64,000 bases of DNA from Marinomonas sp. UCMA 3892 (GCF_012726345.1 NZ_PTXN01000002.1:482958-546957), one strand, 5' to 3'. Shown: positions 8,833-17,827, counted from the stretch's first letter. The notes: a model not told the origin generated them from the letters alone. Numbers and translations: made by a program.

Positions 8833-10443
8833 TTAAACTTCTAGCCAAACTTGTTCTGCAAACATGTACCCCATGAAACCACCTATTGGGTGAGGGGTAT
8901 ATCCTCCTAACTTACTGTTACAGGCATCATTGATACTATTAAAGTTGGAAATACCAATACCGCAATGATCATGAACTAAAACCTGCATATCGCCATACAT
9001 TTGCTTGCGTTTGGCCTCATCCATCTCTCCACGTGCCGCAATCAACAGCTGATCAAACTGTTCATTTTTCCAACCCGATTCATTCCAGTTTGAGCTTGAT
9101 TGATAGAACAAACTAAAAATCAGGTCAGCCGTGGGTCGCGCATTAATATTTGAAAAGCCTAAGGGATCTTTCATCCAATGATTGGACCAATAACCGTCTG
9201 CTGGAACTCGTTTTATATCCAATTTAAGCCCAGCTTGTTGAGCTGACAATTGCACTATTTGGGCCATTTCAACGGAATTATCCGCCGCAGCGGACGCTAC
9301 CATAGGGATACTTTGGCCTAACACTCCAGCTTTTTTGAAATGATACTTCGCTTTATCTGGATCAAATTCTCGCTGTGCTAATCCGCTGTTGTAATAACGG
9401 TGGCCTTTTGGAATTGGTTGGTCATTAGCAATTGTGCCAAAGCCACGACAAGCCACATTTATAATTTGCGGGCGATTTAGAATCGATTTCATGCCTAAAA
9501 CAAAATCAGGATTTTGCACAGGACCAAGCTGCTCTCTCATTACCAAATTGGTATAACCACCAGAATCCGTCTGTATTACTCGTGCAATTGGGTTTTCCAT
9601 TAGGGTGTTAATAGAGCGCGGATTGACTGAGTTTATCAAATGCACATCGCCAGACAAAAGCGCATTGACGCGAGCAGACTCATCTGGAATAGAGAACAGC
9701 TCTACTTCGTCTAAATACGGAAGACCTTTTTTCCAATAATTTGGATTACGAGTGCCGATAGAACGAATACCTGGCTGGAACTCCTGACAAATAAATGCCC
9801 CAGTTCCATTGGCTTTTTTGAAGTCTGTTGTGCCATCACGAACAATCAGAAAATGAGACACAGCTAGAATAGCGGGCAAATCAGCATTTTTAGTTTGTAA
9901 AGTGATATGAACTTCGTGAGGTCCTACAGCTTTAACCTCGACCATTTGCTTAGCAACACTCTCAACTTTAGAGCTGGTTTTTGGGTCTTTATGACGATTA
10001 AACGAGTACACAACATCAGCTGATGTGAAAGGCTTACCATCATGAAAGTTAACATCTTTGCGGAGTTTAATGACCCATTTTTCAGCATCTTTCGTATCAA
10101 ATGATTCCGCTAACACCATTTGAGGTACCAAGCTTTCATCTAACCGAGTGAGTCCGTTATAAAACATATAATGGCGGGTGTAATCAGTAGAGCCCGATCC
10201 TTTAGCCGGATCCAAGGTATCTGCCGTGGAACCTGACTGACTAGCGACTTTGACTTTACCGCCGTACACACCAGCGGAGGATTTAGCAAAAGATAGTGAG
10301 GAGCCTGGTACTAATACGCCTGAGCCAGCTGCCACTACCCCAGTTGTCATCATTCCACGCAAAACCTGACGTCGGGATACGCCCTGCGTTAACAGACTTG
10401 AACTTTGTTTTTCTCCCAACGAACGTTTTTTGTCATCTTTCAT
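8833..10443 (-). CDS. ABC transporter substrate-binding protein, family 5 (peptide/opine type), Tat-exported
   Basis: Periplasmic binding protein that delivers substrate to the adjacent permeases. The 536 residues begin with a long N-terminal region containing a twin-arginine motif (SRRQVLRG, about residues 24-31) and a hydrophobic stretch MMTTGVVAAGSGVLVPGSS, so export by the Tat route is likely. The mature part has family-5 landmarks such as DTLDPAKGSG, LAESFDTKDAEKWVIKLRKD and VNFHDGKPFTSADVVYSFNR. The start is supported by AAAAGGAA upstream of the ATG. A 135-base gap separates it from the upstream FAD oxidoreductase gene, leaving room for its own promoter. The ligand is unknown; the neighbours suggest an amine, N-acyl amino acid or opine-like molecule. 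Confidence 0.92.
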   Translation of the reverse strand: MKDDKKRSLGEKQSSSLLTQGVSRRQVLRGMMTTGVVAAGSGVLVPGSSLSFAKSSAGVYGGKVKVASQSGSTADTLDPAKGSGSTDYTRHYMFYNGLTRLDESLVPQMVLAESFDTKDAEKWVIKLRKDVNFHDGKPFTSADVVYSFNRHKDPKTSSKVESVAKQMVEVKAVGPHEVHITLQTKNADLPAILAVSHFLIVRDGTTDFKKANGTGAFICQEFQPGIRSIGTRNPNYWKKGLPYLDEVELFSIPDESARVNALLSGDVHLINSVNPRSINTLMENPIARVIQTDSGGYTNLVMREQLGPVQNPDFVLGMKSILNRPQIINVACRGFGTIANDQPIPKGHRYYNSGLAQREFDPDKAKYHFKKAGVLGQSIPMVASAAADNSVEMAQIVQLSAQQAGLKLDIKRVPADGYWSNHWMKDPLGFSNINARPTADLIFSLFYQSSSNWNESGWKNEQFDQLLIAARGEMDEAKRKQMYGDMQVLVHDHCGIGISNFNSINDACNSKLGGYTPHPIGGFMGYMFAEQVWLEV

Positions 10444-10578
10444 TTTATGGTTCCTTTTGTAAGTTATTATGTCATTAAAGTCTTACTCTTCTTTTTATAT
10501 ATCGGTTTATTTACTTCATTGCATTTCTACGAAAGCGGATTTGCCGACTCAAAGTCGCCTCGTTTTCTCATTCATGAA

Positions 10579-11856
10579 TTAATGTATTAAGTCTTGAAAG
10601 CGGTAATAAGCTCCAACAAAGGGAAGAAACCATGGCTTGCCAAAATGACCAGGCACAGAGGGCCAATCAAGTTCTCGCCAAGGATTTGCTGCTTCATCAC
10701 CCATAATGACTTTTGCCATTACTTTGCCCATGTGTGTCGACATTTGAACACCATGCCCGCTGTAGCCTAGTGAGTAATACATGCCCTCATGCTGACCCGC
10801 TCTAGGTAATCGGTCCGCCGTCATATCCACTAATCCCCCCCAGCAATAGTCGATACGAACATTGCGTAGCTCAGGGAAAACTTCCGCCATCGATGCTCGT
10901 AAAATATGCCCACTCTTTTCATCAGAGCTAGGGTTAGACATAGCAAAACGCGCTCGACCACCAAACAACAGACGATTATCAGGTGTAATACGAAAGTAAT
11001 TGCCGATGTTTTTTGTCGTCACATAGCTGCGTTTTTCAACTAAAAGACGGGCTAACAATTCAGGAGCTAATGGCTCGGTAACCACAATAAAGCTGCCAAC
11101 AGACACCAAACGTCGACGAAAATATTGAAAGGGTCCTTTCGCCGAGCTGCCAGTAGCAAGAAACACTTTATTAGCAACAAGCGAGCCGCGATTAGAAGTG
11201 ATTTGGTAACGATCCACTGAAAGCCGATCAATACCGGTTACCATGGCATTTTCGTACAGTTTTGCACCGTATTTCACGGCAGCATCTGCCAAACCTAAGC
11301 CAAACTTGCCCATGTGCATTTGCGCACTGGTCGTTTGTAAGAGGCCACCATGGAATTGATTAGTCCCCACTTCACCTCGAACTTCGCCAGCCGTTAAGAT
11401 ACGAACATTAGGGTCCACTTCGGCTACAAGACGGTCATGAGCACGAGCCAATTTATCGTAGTGTGCTGGCTTAGCCGCCAACTTAAGACGGCCATTGCGA
11501 GTAAAGTCGCAGTCTATCGCTTCCTCTTTCACTAAATCCGCAACCGTATCGACCGCGTCTATATAGGAATGATAAAAAGCACGAGCTTTATCAGTACCGA
11601 TTTTCTCTGCGAGTGAAGCATAGTCATGGGCTAGACCCGCATTACATTGGCCACCGTTACGCCCTGATGCTTCGCCAACCATCTTTCCACCTTCCAAAAG
11701 GACAACAGAAAGACCTTGCTTGGCTAACGCGATGGCTGCGGATAATCCAGTAAAACCACCACCCACAATCGCCACATCGTACTGACCCGATACGTTGCCC
11801 TGTTCCCCATTCTTGAAAGTTGAAACAGTGTCTAACCAATAGGATTCTAACTTCAT
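10579..11856 (-). CDS. FAD-dependent oxidoreductase, DAO family (PuuB-like amine oxidase)
   Basis: The protein starts YWLDTV and has a Rossmann FAD motif, VAIVGGGFTGLSAAIALAKQG, at about residues 28-48, followed by LLEGGKMVGEASGRNGGQCNAG. The GRNGGQ element is typical of gamma-glutamylputrescine oxidoreductase (PuuB) and related amine-oxidising flavoproteins. The C-terminal segment LGYSGHGVQMSTHMGKVMA closes the FAD domain. The 425-residue length matches PuuB. It would oxidise an amine to an aldehyde that the upstream aldehyde dehydrogenase (12763-14241) could oxidise further. Only 24 bases separate it from the HAD-family gene, so they share an operon. No glutamylputrescine synthetase or hydrolase is present here, so the true substrate may not be putrescine. 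Confidence 0.87.
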   Translation of the reverse strand: MKLESYWLDTVSTFKNGEQGNVSGQYDVAIVGGGFTGLSAAIALAKQGLSVVLLEGGKMVGEASGRNGGQCNAGLAHDYASLAEKIGTDKARAFYHSYIDAVDTVADLVKEEAIDCDFTRNGRLKLAAKPAHYDKLARAHDRLVAEVDPNVRILTAGEVRGEVGTNQFHGGLLQTTSAQMHMGKFGLGLADAAVKYGAKLYENAMVTGIDRLSVDRYQITSNRGSLVANKVFLATGSSAKGPFQYFRRRLVSVGSFIVVTEPLAPELLARLLVEKRSYVTTKNIGNYFRITPDNRLLFGGRARFAMSNPSSDEKSGHILRASMAEVFPELRNVRIDYCWGGLVDMTADRLPRAGQHEGMYYSLGYSGHGVQMSTHMGKVMAKVIMGDEAANPWRELDWPSVPGHFGKPWFLPFVGAYYRFQDLIH

Positions 11857-11880
11857 GAAGCCCCCTCTGATGCTGTTCGA

Positions 11881-12549
11881 CTAAACGCCCAACAAGTCCG
11901 CTAAGCCAGATAAATCAGACACTTCATGATATTCATAGAAAGGTGTCGATGGCTCATGACCACGGTTAACAAACACTTTGTTCTTGATTCCCATATCATG
12001 AGCTGACATTAGGTCGTAGCGTAGGCTAGAGGAAACATGCAAAACATCTTCTGGGCCGCAACCCAATTTTTCCAACATATACTCAAAGCCTTGTAACCTA
12101 GGTTTGTAAGCTTGAACTTGTTCTGCGGTATAAACAGCGTGGAAAGGAGCGCCTAACTTTTCAATATTGTGCGGAATTTGCTCATCCATGGCATTGGTCA
12201 GACCTACGAGTTTGAATTTAGTCGCTAAGCGAGCCAATGCTTCAGGAACATCTGGATGAGGCCCCCAAGTAGGAACGGCGTTGTAAAAGATCATTCCTTC
12301 ATCATCGCGGTATTCAATTCCCCAGCGCTTGCAAGTACGTTTAACCGCATTACAAACAACTTGGTCGTAAGGCTTCCAGTCACCTAACACTTCATCCAAT
12401 CGATAGGCTGAAAAGTCTTTTATAAATTGGTCCATGTCTTCTGGAGCAATACGGTCTTCAAAGACACGTCGTGCCGTTGGCCCCATTTGAAAATAAATTA
12501 AAGTGCCGTAGCAATCGAAGGTAATGTACTTTGGATTCAAGGTAGACAT
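11881..12549 (-). CDS. Haloacid dehalogenase-like hydrolase (HAD, type II dehalogenase subgroup)
   Basis: A cytoplasmic HAD-superfamily hydrolase. The nucleophile motif is ITFDCYGTLI near residue 10, motif II is LVGLTNAMD, motif III includes KPRLQGFEYML, and the acidic HVSSSLRYDLMSAHDMGIKNKVFVNRG region follows. The arrangement matches type II 2-haloacid dehalogenases, but many members in amine clusters are uncharacterised. An upstream in-frame ATG exists, but a GGAGAG site within it fits the ATG at 12549 better. The neighbours are an FAD amine oxidoreductase and an aldehyde dehydrogenase, so a metabolic or housecleaning role is more likely than attack on halogenated acids. Confidence 0.85.
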   Translation of the reverse strand: MSTLNPKYITFDCYGTLIYFQMGPTARRVFEDRIAPEDMDQFIKDFSAYRLDEVLGDWKPYDQVVCNAVKRTCKRWGIEYRDDEGMIFYNAVPTWGPHPDVPEALARLATKFKLVGLTNAMDEQIPHNIEKLGAPFHAVYTAEQVQAYKPRLQGFEYMLEKLGCGPEDVLHVSSSLRYDLMSAHDMGIKNKVFVNRGHEPSTPFYEYHEVSDLSGLADLLGV

Positions 12550-12762
12550 GTGGCTCTCCATTTTTTAGCGATTCGTTAAAATTTCTAAAATTTTTTGAAT
12601 TAAAAACTTGATGAAATTATTACAACATTAAAACAAAGCCTGTTTGGCTTGATTTCGTTTTCATGTAACGCATTTTCAGCGGTATTGACCCCTTACCTCG
12701 GCACAATCTACCGCCCAGAATCTAGATGTCGTTAATAGGCAATTTTTACCCTAAAGCCCAAA

Positions 12763-14241
12763 TCACTCATCGTCTTCCGTAAAATCAATCAATACACTTT
12801 TGGTTTTTTGATTCGCTTCATAGGCATAACGACCTAGATCTTTGCCTATTCCAGAACTCTTAAAACCGCCCGTCGGAATAGCAAAATCCCAGCTACGTCC
12901 ATAGCGATTAACCCAAACCGTGCCAGCCTCTAATGCTTTCACCATACGCATAGCGCGATTTAAATCAGCCGTATGAAGACCTGCCGATAGCCCATAAGAT
13001 GGGTGAGATGCTAGATTGAGAGCCTCGTCTTCTGTCTCAAAGGTTTCTACACACAATACAGGTCCGAAAATTTCATCTCGTACCGCTTCCATGCTCATAT
13101 TTACATTGGTCAAAATAGTGGGGGTATAAAAAAAGTGATTGTCTTTATTCAATGGACATCCGCCCACCAACACTTCCCCTCCCTGCTGAACGGTTCTTTG
13201 CACTACACCGTCGATACGACCCACTTCTTTTGCTGAAATAATAGGAGATAGCGTGGTGTTATCCTGCCAAGTTGGTCCAGAGACCATTTCGGAAAAAATC
13301 TCAGAAATTCGCGAGACTAATTGCTCTGCAATACCCTTTTGCACTAAAAGACGTGAGCCCGCCACACATACCTGGCCTGCATTGGTAGTAATTGCGCCGG
13401 CAATACGACGCGCCACTTTATCGATATTTTTAATATCATCAAAAACTAGCTGTGGGCTTTTACCACCTAACTCCAAGGTCACTGGTTTAGTTCCAGTTTC
13501 TGCACAGGCCTTCATTATCAAAGCGCCCGTTTTAGTGGATCCAGTAAAAGTGACTTTGGAAATACGAGGATGACGGCAGATAGCATCGCCCACTAGTCCA
13601 TCACCTTGAACCACATTAAAAATACCGGGTGGGATGCCTGCTTCTATGGCTAATTCTGCCAAACGAACAACACTGAAAGGTGTCATTTCAGAGGGCTTCA
13701 ATACTACGGCATTTCCTGCTGCCATCGCGGGGGCGATTTTCCAGGATGCCATTACCAAGGGGAAATTCCATGGTGCGATCGCACCAATAACACCGTATGG
13801 CTCAGTAATCGTCATGCCTAAACTGCCATTTGCTGTTGGAATAACTTCTCCACCACATTTATCAGCATATTCAGCAAAAAAACGGATACCTTCGGCACAA
13901 AAAGGAATATCCCATTGCGTTGCCGCAGAAATAGGCCGTGTCGATCCCATTGCTTCAAGTGGAGCCAGCACCGCGACATCCGCAGCAATTAAATCAGCCC
14001 AACGCTTCATGACTTTCGCTCTATCTCGAGGAGATTGAGTTGCCCAATTACTTTGTTTAAAAGCTTGCCAGGCATTTTCAACGGCGTGGTCAACCAAATC
14101 CATATCAGCAATGGAAACTGAAGCGTAAGCTTGACCATCTGATGGTCGGATTACATCCATTTTTTCACCACTATTGATGGCTTTTCCACCAATAAAGTGG
14201 CTATAGGGAAGTCGCACATCCGCTGGATTGAAAGATGTCAT
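12763..14241 (-). CDS. NAD-dependent aldehyde dehydrogenase (PuuC/BetB-like)
   Basis: Oxidises an aldehyde to a carboxylate. The 492-residue chain has the Rossmann segment APWNFPLVMASWKIAP, the catalytic Glu in VTLELGGKSPQ and the catalytic Cys in TNAGQVCVAGSRLL (about residue 295). The C-terminus has WVNRYGRSWDFAIPTGGFKSSGIGKDLG. The preferred ATG at 14241 has a GAAGGT ribosome site; a longer reading from 14265 is possible. It is the first gene of the - strand group and lies 213 bases from the HAD gene, a gap that could hold a second promoter. Context with a PuuB-like flavoprotein suggests aldehydes derived from amines. Confidence 0.88.
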   Translation of the reverse strand: MTSFNPADVRLPYSHFIGGKAINSGEKMDVIRPSDGQAYASVSIADMDLVDHAVENAWQAFKQSNWATQSPRDRAKVMKRWADLIAADVAVLAPLEAMGSTRPISAATQWDIPFCAEGIRFFAEYADKCGGEVIPTANGSLGMTITEPYGVIGAIAPWNFPLVMASWKIAPAMAAGNAVVLKPSEMTPFSVVRLAELAIEAGIPPGIFNVVQGDGLVGDAICRHPRISKVTFTGSTKTGALIMKACAETGTKPVTLELGGKSPQLVFDDIKNIDKVARRIAGAITTNAGQVCVAGSRLLVQKGIAEQLVSRISEIFSEMVSGPTWQDNTTLSPIISAKEVGRIDGVVQRTVQQGGEVLVGGCPLNKDNHFFYTPTILTNVNMSMEAVRDEIFGPVLCVETFETEDEALNLASHPSYGLSAGLHTADLNRAMRMVKALEAGTVWVNRYGRSWDFAIPTGGFKSSGIGKDLGRYAYEANQKTKSVLIDFTEDDE

Positions 14242-14471
14242 ACAGTTACCTTCTTCTCTCTTCATGTGAATTAAGTAAGCTCGTTAGAAATCAGGTGGCA
14301 GTGTTAAACACATATAATTTCCGGCTTATTTCTATTCTATGTGTGTAGAAGAAGCGTTTTATGCCGTTAAAAAGTAAGGGGACAGTACAAATTTGCCTTT
14401 GTAACTCGATGATTAAGTCATTGATGCTGAATCAAGATTTATAGCCAATGAAGATAGTTAGAAAAGTTATT

Positions 14472-14488
14472 TGGCAAGAACGTCCTAG
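14472..14488 (+). promoter_or_regulatory. Shared 17-base element upstream of first GNAT gene (TGGCAAGAACGTCCTAG)
   Basis: This element is matched at 16 of 17 positions by TGGCAAGAACATCCTAG at 15670-15686, in front of the paralogous gene. It lies about 89 bases before the GTG at 14561. The rest of the 319-base region between the aldehyde dehydrogenase and this GNAT gene (14242-14560) holds divergent promoters but nothing else I can identify. The element may be an operator or a remnant of the gene duplication. It does not have the GG-N10-GC spacing of a sigma-54 promoter. Confidence 0.5.
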
Positions 14489-14560
14489 CATTTAAGAGTT
14501 CGCAATGACAAACTAATATAGGTATTAGTAATGCACACTTTATAAACAGGGGTGACAGTC

Positions 14561-15439
14561 GTGCCTAGCGCAACATCAAAACGATTAGAAACTTACGAAC
14601 TCACCATTCGAGAAATGACTCCGAATGACATAGACAAGCTCCATGAGCTTTCTACTACTGTGCTGTGGCCCCACCGCCCTTCAGATTGGCAACTTTTGCT
14701 AACTCTAGGTAAAGGAGTGGTAGGCTGTGACGCCATTGGCAGGATAATCGCCTCTGGAATGTGGTTCCCAATCGGTGACAAGTACGCAACAATCGGCATG
14801 GTCATTACCTCCCCCCGCCTGCAAGCATTAGGTGGTGGACGCTGGATCATGAACCATATTATGGCTCAATGTGACAATCGTGAAATTTTGCTTACCTCTA
14901 CCCGAGCAGGCTTCCGCCTTTATCAATCACTCGAGTTTCAAACCATTGCACCCGTTTTCCAGTATCAAGGCATTGCTAAAGCAGTTGATAGCTCTAAACT
15001 TGCTGTTACTGAAGGTATTCGAGAATTAGCTCCTAATGATGAAGCAAGCATTCTTCAACTTGATAAAAATGCCTTTGGCATTGATAGAAATAACATCATA
15101 AAAACTGTCTTACAACAATCTCAAGGATCTGTATTGGTGCGTAACGATCACATCGTTGGTTTTGCCCTATGCAGAAAATTTGGTCGCGGTCATGTCATAG
15201 GTCCAGTTGTTGCTCAGAATTGTCAGGATGCCATGGCACTAATCGCTCCTCATGTGAATAAACATTCAGGGACTTTTTTACGTATCGATACCATAGAACA
15301 AGACGAATTATTTACCGCATTTATTTTAGAAGCTGGTATGTCACACTTTGATACTGTCACCTCTATGAGCAAACCCAAATTCAATCGAAATGACGGTGAG
15401 TTCCATAGCTTTGCTTTGGTTAGTCATACGCTCGCTTAA
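14561..15439 (+). CDS. Double-domain GNAT N-acetyltransferase (paralogue 1)
   Basis: A 292-residue protein with an N-terminal GNAT fold (LTIREMTPNDIDKLHELS, then KYATIGMVITSPRLQALGGGRWIM with the acetyl-CoA pyrophosphate-binding loop) and a C-terminal domain resembling the YitH-type second GNAT domain (GFALCRKFGRGHVIGPVVA). The family acetylates small molecules or proteins; the substrate is unknown. The GTG at 14561 has AGGGGTG six bases upstream and is preferred over the GTG at 14552. The protein is clearly paralogous to the next gene (shared WPHR..DW, KFGRG..IGPV and ALVSHTLA/ALISQALG endings), so the pair arose by tandem duplication. In this copy the P-loop reads LGGGRW instead of the more usual GNGIGR. 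Confidence 0.85.
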   Translation: MPSATSKRLETYELTIREMTPNDIDKLHELSTTVLWPHRPSDWQLLLTLGKGVVGCDAIGRIIASGMWFPIGDKYATIGMVITSPRLQALGGGRWIMNHIMAQCDNREILLTSTRAGFRLYQSLEFQTIAPVFQYQGIAKAVDSSKLAVTEGIRELAPNDEASILQLDKNAFGIDRNNIIKTVLQQSQGSVLVRNDHIVGFALCRKFGRGHVIGPVVAQNCQDAMALIAPHVNKHSGTFLRIDTIEQDELFTAFILEAGMSHFDTVTSMSKPKFNRNDGEFHSFALVSHTLA

Positions 15440-15669
15440 CCCTGCCATTCTGATTTGTGATCATGGTGACGCAGTTATGACAACTCTAAAGCAATTATAT
15501 TGAATCCAATTATTATCTTTGGTTCCAAGCCCCTATCACCTAAAAAACCTTATTGGCAAAAAACGCCTTCACAATAATATGCCGTCATAAGTCATGCTGA
15601 CAGCAGATTTATAATATTCTCCCTGCCTAACCAACGCTTACTACCGTATTTCATTTTCACCTTATTTTA

Positions 15670-15686
15670 TGGCAAGAACATCCTAG
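15670..15686 (+). promoter_or_regulatory. Second copy of the shared upstream element (TGGCAAGAACATCCTAG)
   Basis: Located 53 bases before the start codon of the second GNAT gene and 16/17 identical to the element before the first. A looser relative, TTGGCAAAAAACGCC, is visible near 15553. The remaining sequence of the 299-base gap 15440-15738 shows no gene or hairpin I can support. Confidence 0.5.
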
Positions 15687-15738
15687 TAATTGCCAATATC
15701 AGGTACCAAAATGTCCTTCAGATTATAAGGAGACAGCT

Positions 15739-16602
15739 ATGACAGCGACTAAAAACGCCCTCACAATTTCTTATCGCTCTTTGACTGAATCAGATATAGA
15801 TGCCGCTTTTGAACTTTCTCAAGCAGTAAAATGGCCACACCGAAAAGACGATTGGAAAATGGTTCATAATCTTGGTTCGGGATTTATTGCCGAGTATAAC
15901 AATCATCCAATTGGCACAGTGTTATGTTGGGATCATGGAGAGAAATTCGCCTCTCTGGGCATGGTTATTGTCTCACCAGATATGCAAGGCAATGGCATTG
16001 GCCGAGCGCTTATGAAGCAAATCTTGGCAAAAATTGGGGATCATAAAAACGTCCTTTTATTCGCTACCCCATCAGGCCAACCACTTTACGAAAGCTATGG
16101 TTTTCACCCTTCAGGTGATGTCTACCAGCATCAAGCCATAGTGAAAGATAGTCACCCTATTGATTCTGCTCAGGCTTCTCAACAACGCCCAATGACGCCA
16201 GCGGATCATAAGGCGATTGCTCAACTTGCAGAAACCGCTTGCGGCCTAGCAAGAGAAATGGCCTTAAATGAGGTTCTAAAATCGGCTACCGGTATCGTCA
16301 CCGAACAGCAGGGAGAAATAACAGGATTTGCCCTTATCCGTAAATTTGGTCGAGGTTATGCCATCGGCCCCGTTATTGGCTCTACTCAAGATGACGCCAA
16401 GGCCATGATCCAAGCCTTAGTCAATCAGCATACCCATGAGTTTGTAAGAATCGATGTTCCACAAAGTAGCCAACTCAGTCCATGGTTAGAAGAAATTGGG
16501 CTCCCTAAAGTAGACACTGTCGTCAGAATGATTCGTGGTGAAATGCCACAAACAAACGCCAACGTGCAGCAATATGCATTAATAAGCCAAGCGCTAGGTT
16601 AG
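15739..16602 (+). CDS. Double-domain GNAT N-acetyltransferase (paralogue 2)
   Basis: A 287-residue acetyltransferase with the same two-domain layout as its neighbour. The N-terminal GNAT domain has a complete acetyl-CoA loop, VIVSPDMQGNGIGRALMKQIL (Q/R-x-x-G-x-G/A type), around residue 80. The C-terminal domain includes GFALIRKFGRGYAIGPVIG. The start is set by a strong TAAGGAG eight bases upstream. It precedes the tartrate-type dehydrogenase by 67 bases with a hairpin between, so the two may be co-transcribed. The acetyl acceptor is unknown. Confidence 0.87.
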   Translation: MTATKNALTISYRSLTESDIDAAFELSQAVKWPHRKDDWKMVHNLGSGFIAEYNNHPIGTVLCWDHGEKFASLGMVIVSPDMQGNGIGRALMKQILAKIGDHKNVLLFATPSGQPLYESYGFHPSGDVYQHQAIVKDSHPIDSAQASQQRPMTPADHKAIAQLAETACGLAREMALNEVLKSATGIVTEQQGEITGFALIRKFGRGYAIGPVIGSTQDDAKAMIQALVNQHTHEFVRIDVPQSSQLSPWLEEIGLPKVDTVVRMIRGEMPQTNANVQQYALISQALG

Positions 16603-16608
16603 ACACAC

Positions 16609-16643
16609 TAAAGACCTTTGACCATCATAAACAAAGGTCTTTA
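16609..16643 (+). terminator. Hairpin between GNAT gene and dehydrogenase gene
   Basis: A perfect 12-base inverted repeat TAAAGACCTTTG / CAAAGGTCTTTA with an 11-base loop begins 7 bases after the GNAT stop codon. The 3' arm ends in CTTTA without a long T-run, so it may be a weak or partial terminator, or an mRNA 3' stabiliser, ahead of the ribosome site of the next gene. Confidence 0.55.
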
Positions 16644-16669
16644 GCCGTAAAACACAGGTGGAGAAAGAC

Positions 16670-17743
16670 ATGCAAAAAGTCAAAATCGCGGTTATTGCAG
16701 GCGATGGAATTGGAACCGAAGTCATTCCTGAAGGTATCCGCGCATTAGAAGCCGCTGGACGACACAGTGACGTCACGTTTGAATGGACACATTTTGATTG
16801 GTCATGCGAGACCTACCATAAAACTGGACGCATGATGCCTGAAGATGGTCTTGAACAGCTCAAAGCGTTTGATGCGATCTATCTTGGTGCTGTCGGTTTC
16901 CCTGGCGTGCCTGACCACATCTCTTTATGGGGATTGCTGCTCCCGATACGACGCGCATTTGATCAATATGTTAACTTGCGCCCAGTCCGCCTCTTTGATG
17001 GTGTTCCTTGCCCCTTAGCCAATAAACAACCTGGCGACATCGACTTTTACGTTGTTCGTGAAAATGTAGAAGGCGAATATTCCTCCATAGGCGGTATTCA
17101 ATACGAAGGCACAGAACGGGAGATTGTTTCCCAGCAAAGTATCTTCACTCGCCATGGCACTGATCGCATCTTGAAATATGCGTTTGAATTAGCCCAAGGC
17201 CGAGAGAAAAAACACCTTAGCTCAGCCACAAAATCCAATGGTATTTATCACTCTATGCCCTATTGGGATGACCGTGTTACTAAAATGGCCAAGCATTACC
17301 CAGAAATAAAAGTAGACCAATATCATATCGACATTCTCACAGCGAACTTTGTTCTTATGCCGGAACATTTTGATGTGGTCGTGGGTTCCAATTTATTTGG
17401 TGATATTCTTTCTGACTTGGGCCCCGCTTGCACAGGCACTATTGCCATTGCCCCATCGGCAAACATTAACCCAGAAAAAACCTTCCCTTCTATGTTTGAA
17501 CCCGTACATGGTTCAGCTCCCGACATCGCAGGACAAAACATCGCTAACCCGCTAGGCACTATTTGGGCAGGCGCCATGATGATGCAACACCTTGGTTATC
17601 CTGAGATTCACGACACCCTACTAGGTGCAATGGAAAGTATATTGCGCAATAAAAAATGTCTGACACGAGACATGGGCGGAAGTGCGAGTACCCAAGAATT
17701 GGGGCAGGCTATTGTAGAAGAAATAGATTCGGTGACACTTTGA
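16670..17743 (+). CDS. ttuC: Tartrate dehydrogenase/decarboxylase-type beta-decarboxylating dehydrogenase
   Basis: A 357-residue NAD-dependent enzyme of the isocitrate/isopropylmalate dehydrogenase family. It starts with VIAGDGIGTEVIPEGIRALEAAG. The segments GRMMPEDGLEQLKAFDAIYLGAVG, VNLRPVRLFDGVPCPL and YVVRENVEGEYSSIGG match the tartrate dehydrogenase subgroup (substrate Arg in LRPVR; Lys in ATKSNG). The metal aspartates are in NLFGDILSDLGP, and the NAD-site segment is EPVHGSAPDIAGQ. Related enzymes act on tartrate, D-malate or similar beta-hydroxy acids. GTG at 16658 is in frame, but GGAG is well placed for ATG at 16670. The neighbouring acetyltransferases give no clue to the substrate. 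Confidence 0.86.
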   Translation: MQKVKIAVIAGDGIGTEVIPEGIRALEAAGRHSDVTFEWTHFDWSCETYHKTGRMMPEDGLEQLKAFDAIYLGAVGFPGVPDHISLWGLLLPIRRAFDQYVNLRPVRLFDGVPCPLANKQPGDIDFYVVRENVEGEYSSIGGIQYEGTEREIVSQQSIFTRHGTDRILKYAFELAQGREKKHLSSATKSNGIYHSMPYWDDRVTKMAKHYPEIKVDQYHIDILTANFVLMPEHFDVVVGSNLFGDILSDLGPACTGTIAIAPSANINPEKTFPSMFEPVHGSAPDIAGQNIANPLGTIWAGAMMMQHLGYPEIHDTLLGAMESILRNKKCLTRDMGGSASTQELGQAIVEEIDSVTL

Positions 17744-17765
17744 TCAACTAATTGCACTCCCATTG

Positions 17766-17803
17766 TGCCTTCTCCAGATCATACTGGCAGAAGGCATTTT
17801 TTT
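17766..17803 (+). terminator. Intrinsic terminator after the tartrate-type dehydrogenase gene
   Basis: Stem TGCCTTCTCCAG / CTGGCAGAAGGCA with one bulged base and a short loop, followed by seven T residues. It begins 22 bases after the stop codon and separates this + strand unit from the convergent dehydratase gene. Confidence 0.9.
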
Positions 17804-17827
17804 AGGAGTAAAACGACTTTAGTCTAG

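Noticed and set aside
14472..14488. Sigma-54 promoter suggested by TGGCA
   Set aside because: The required GC 10 bases after GG is not present in either copy of the element.
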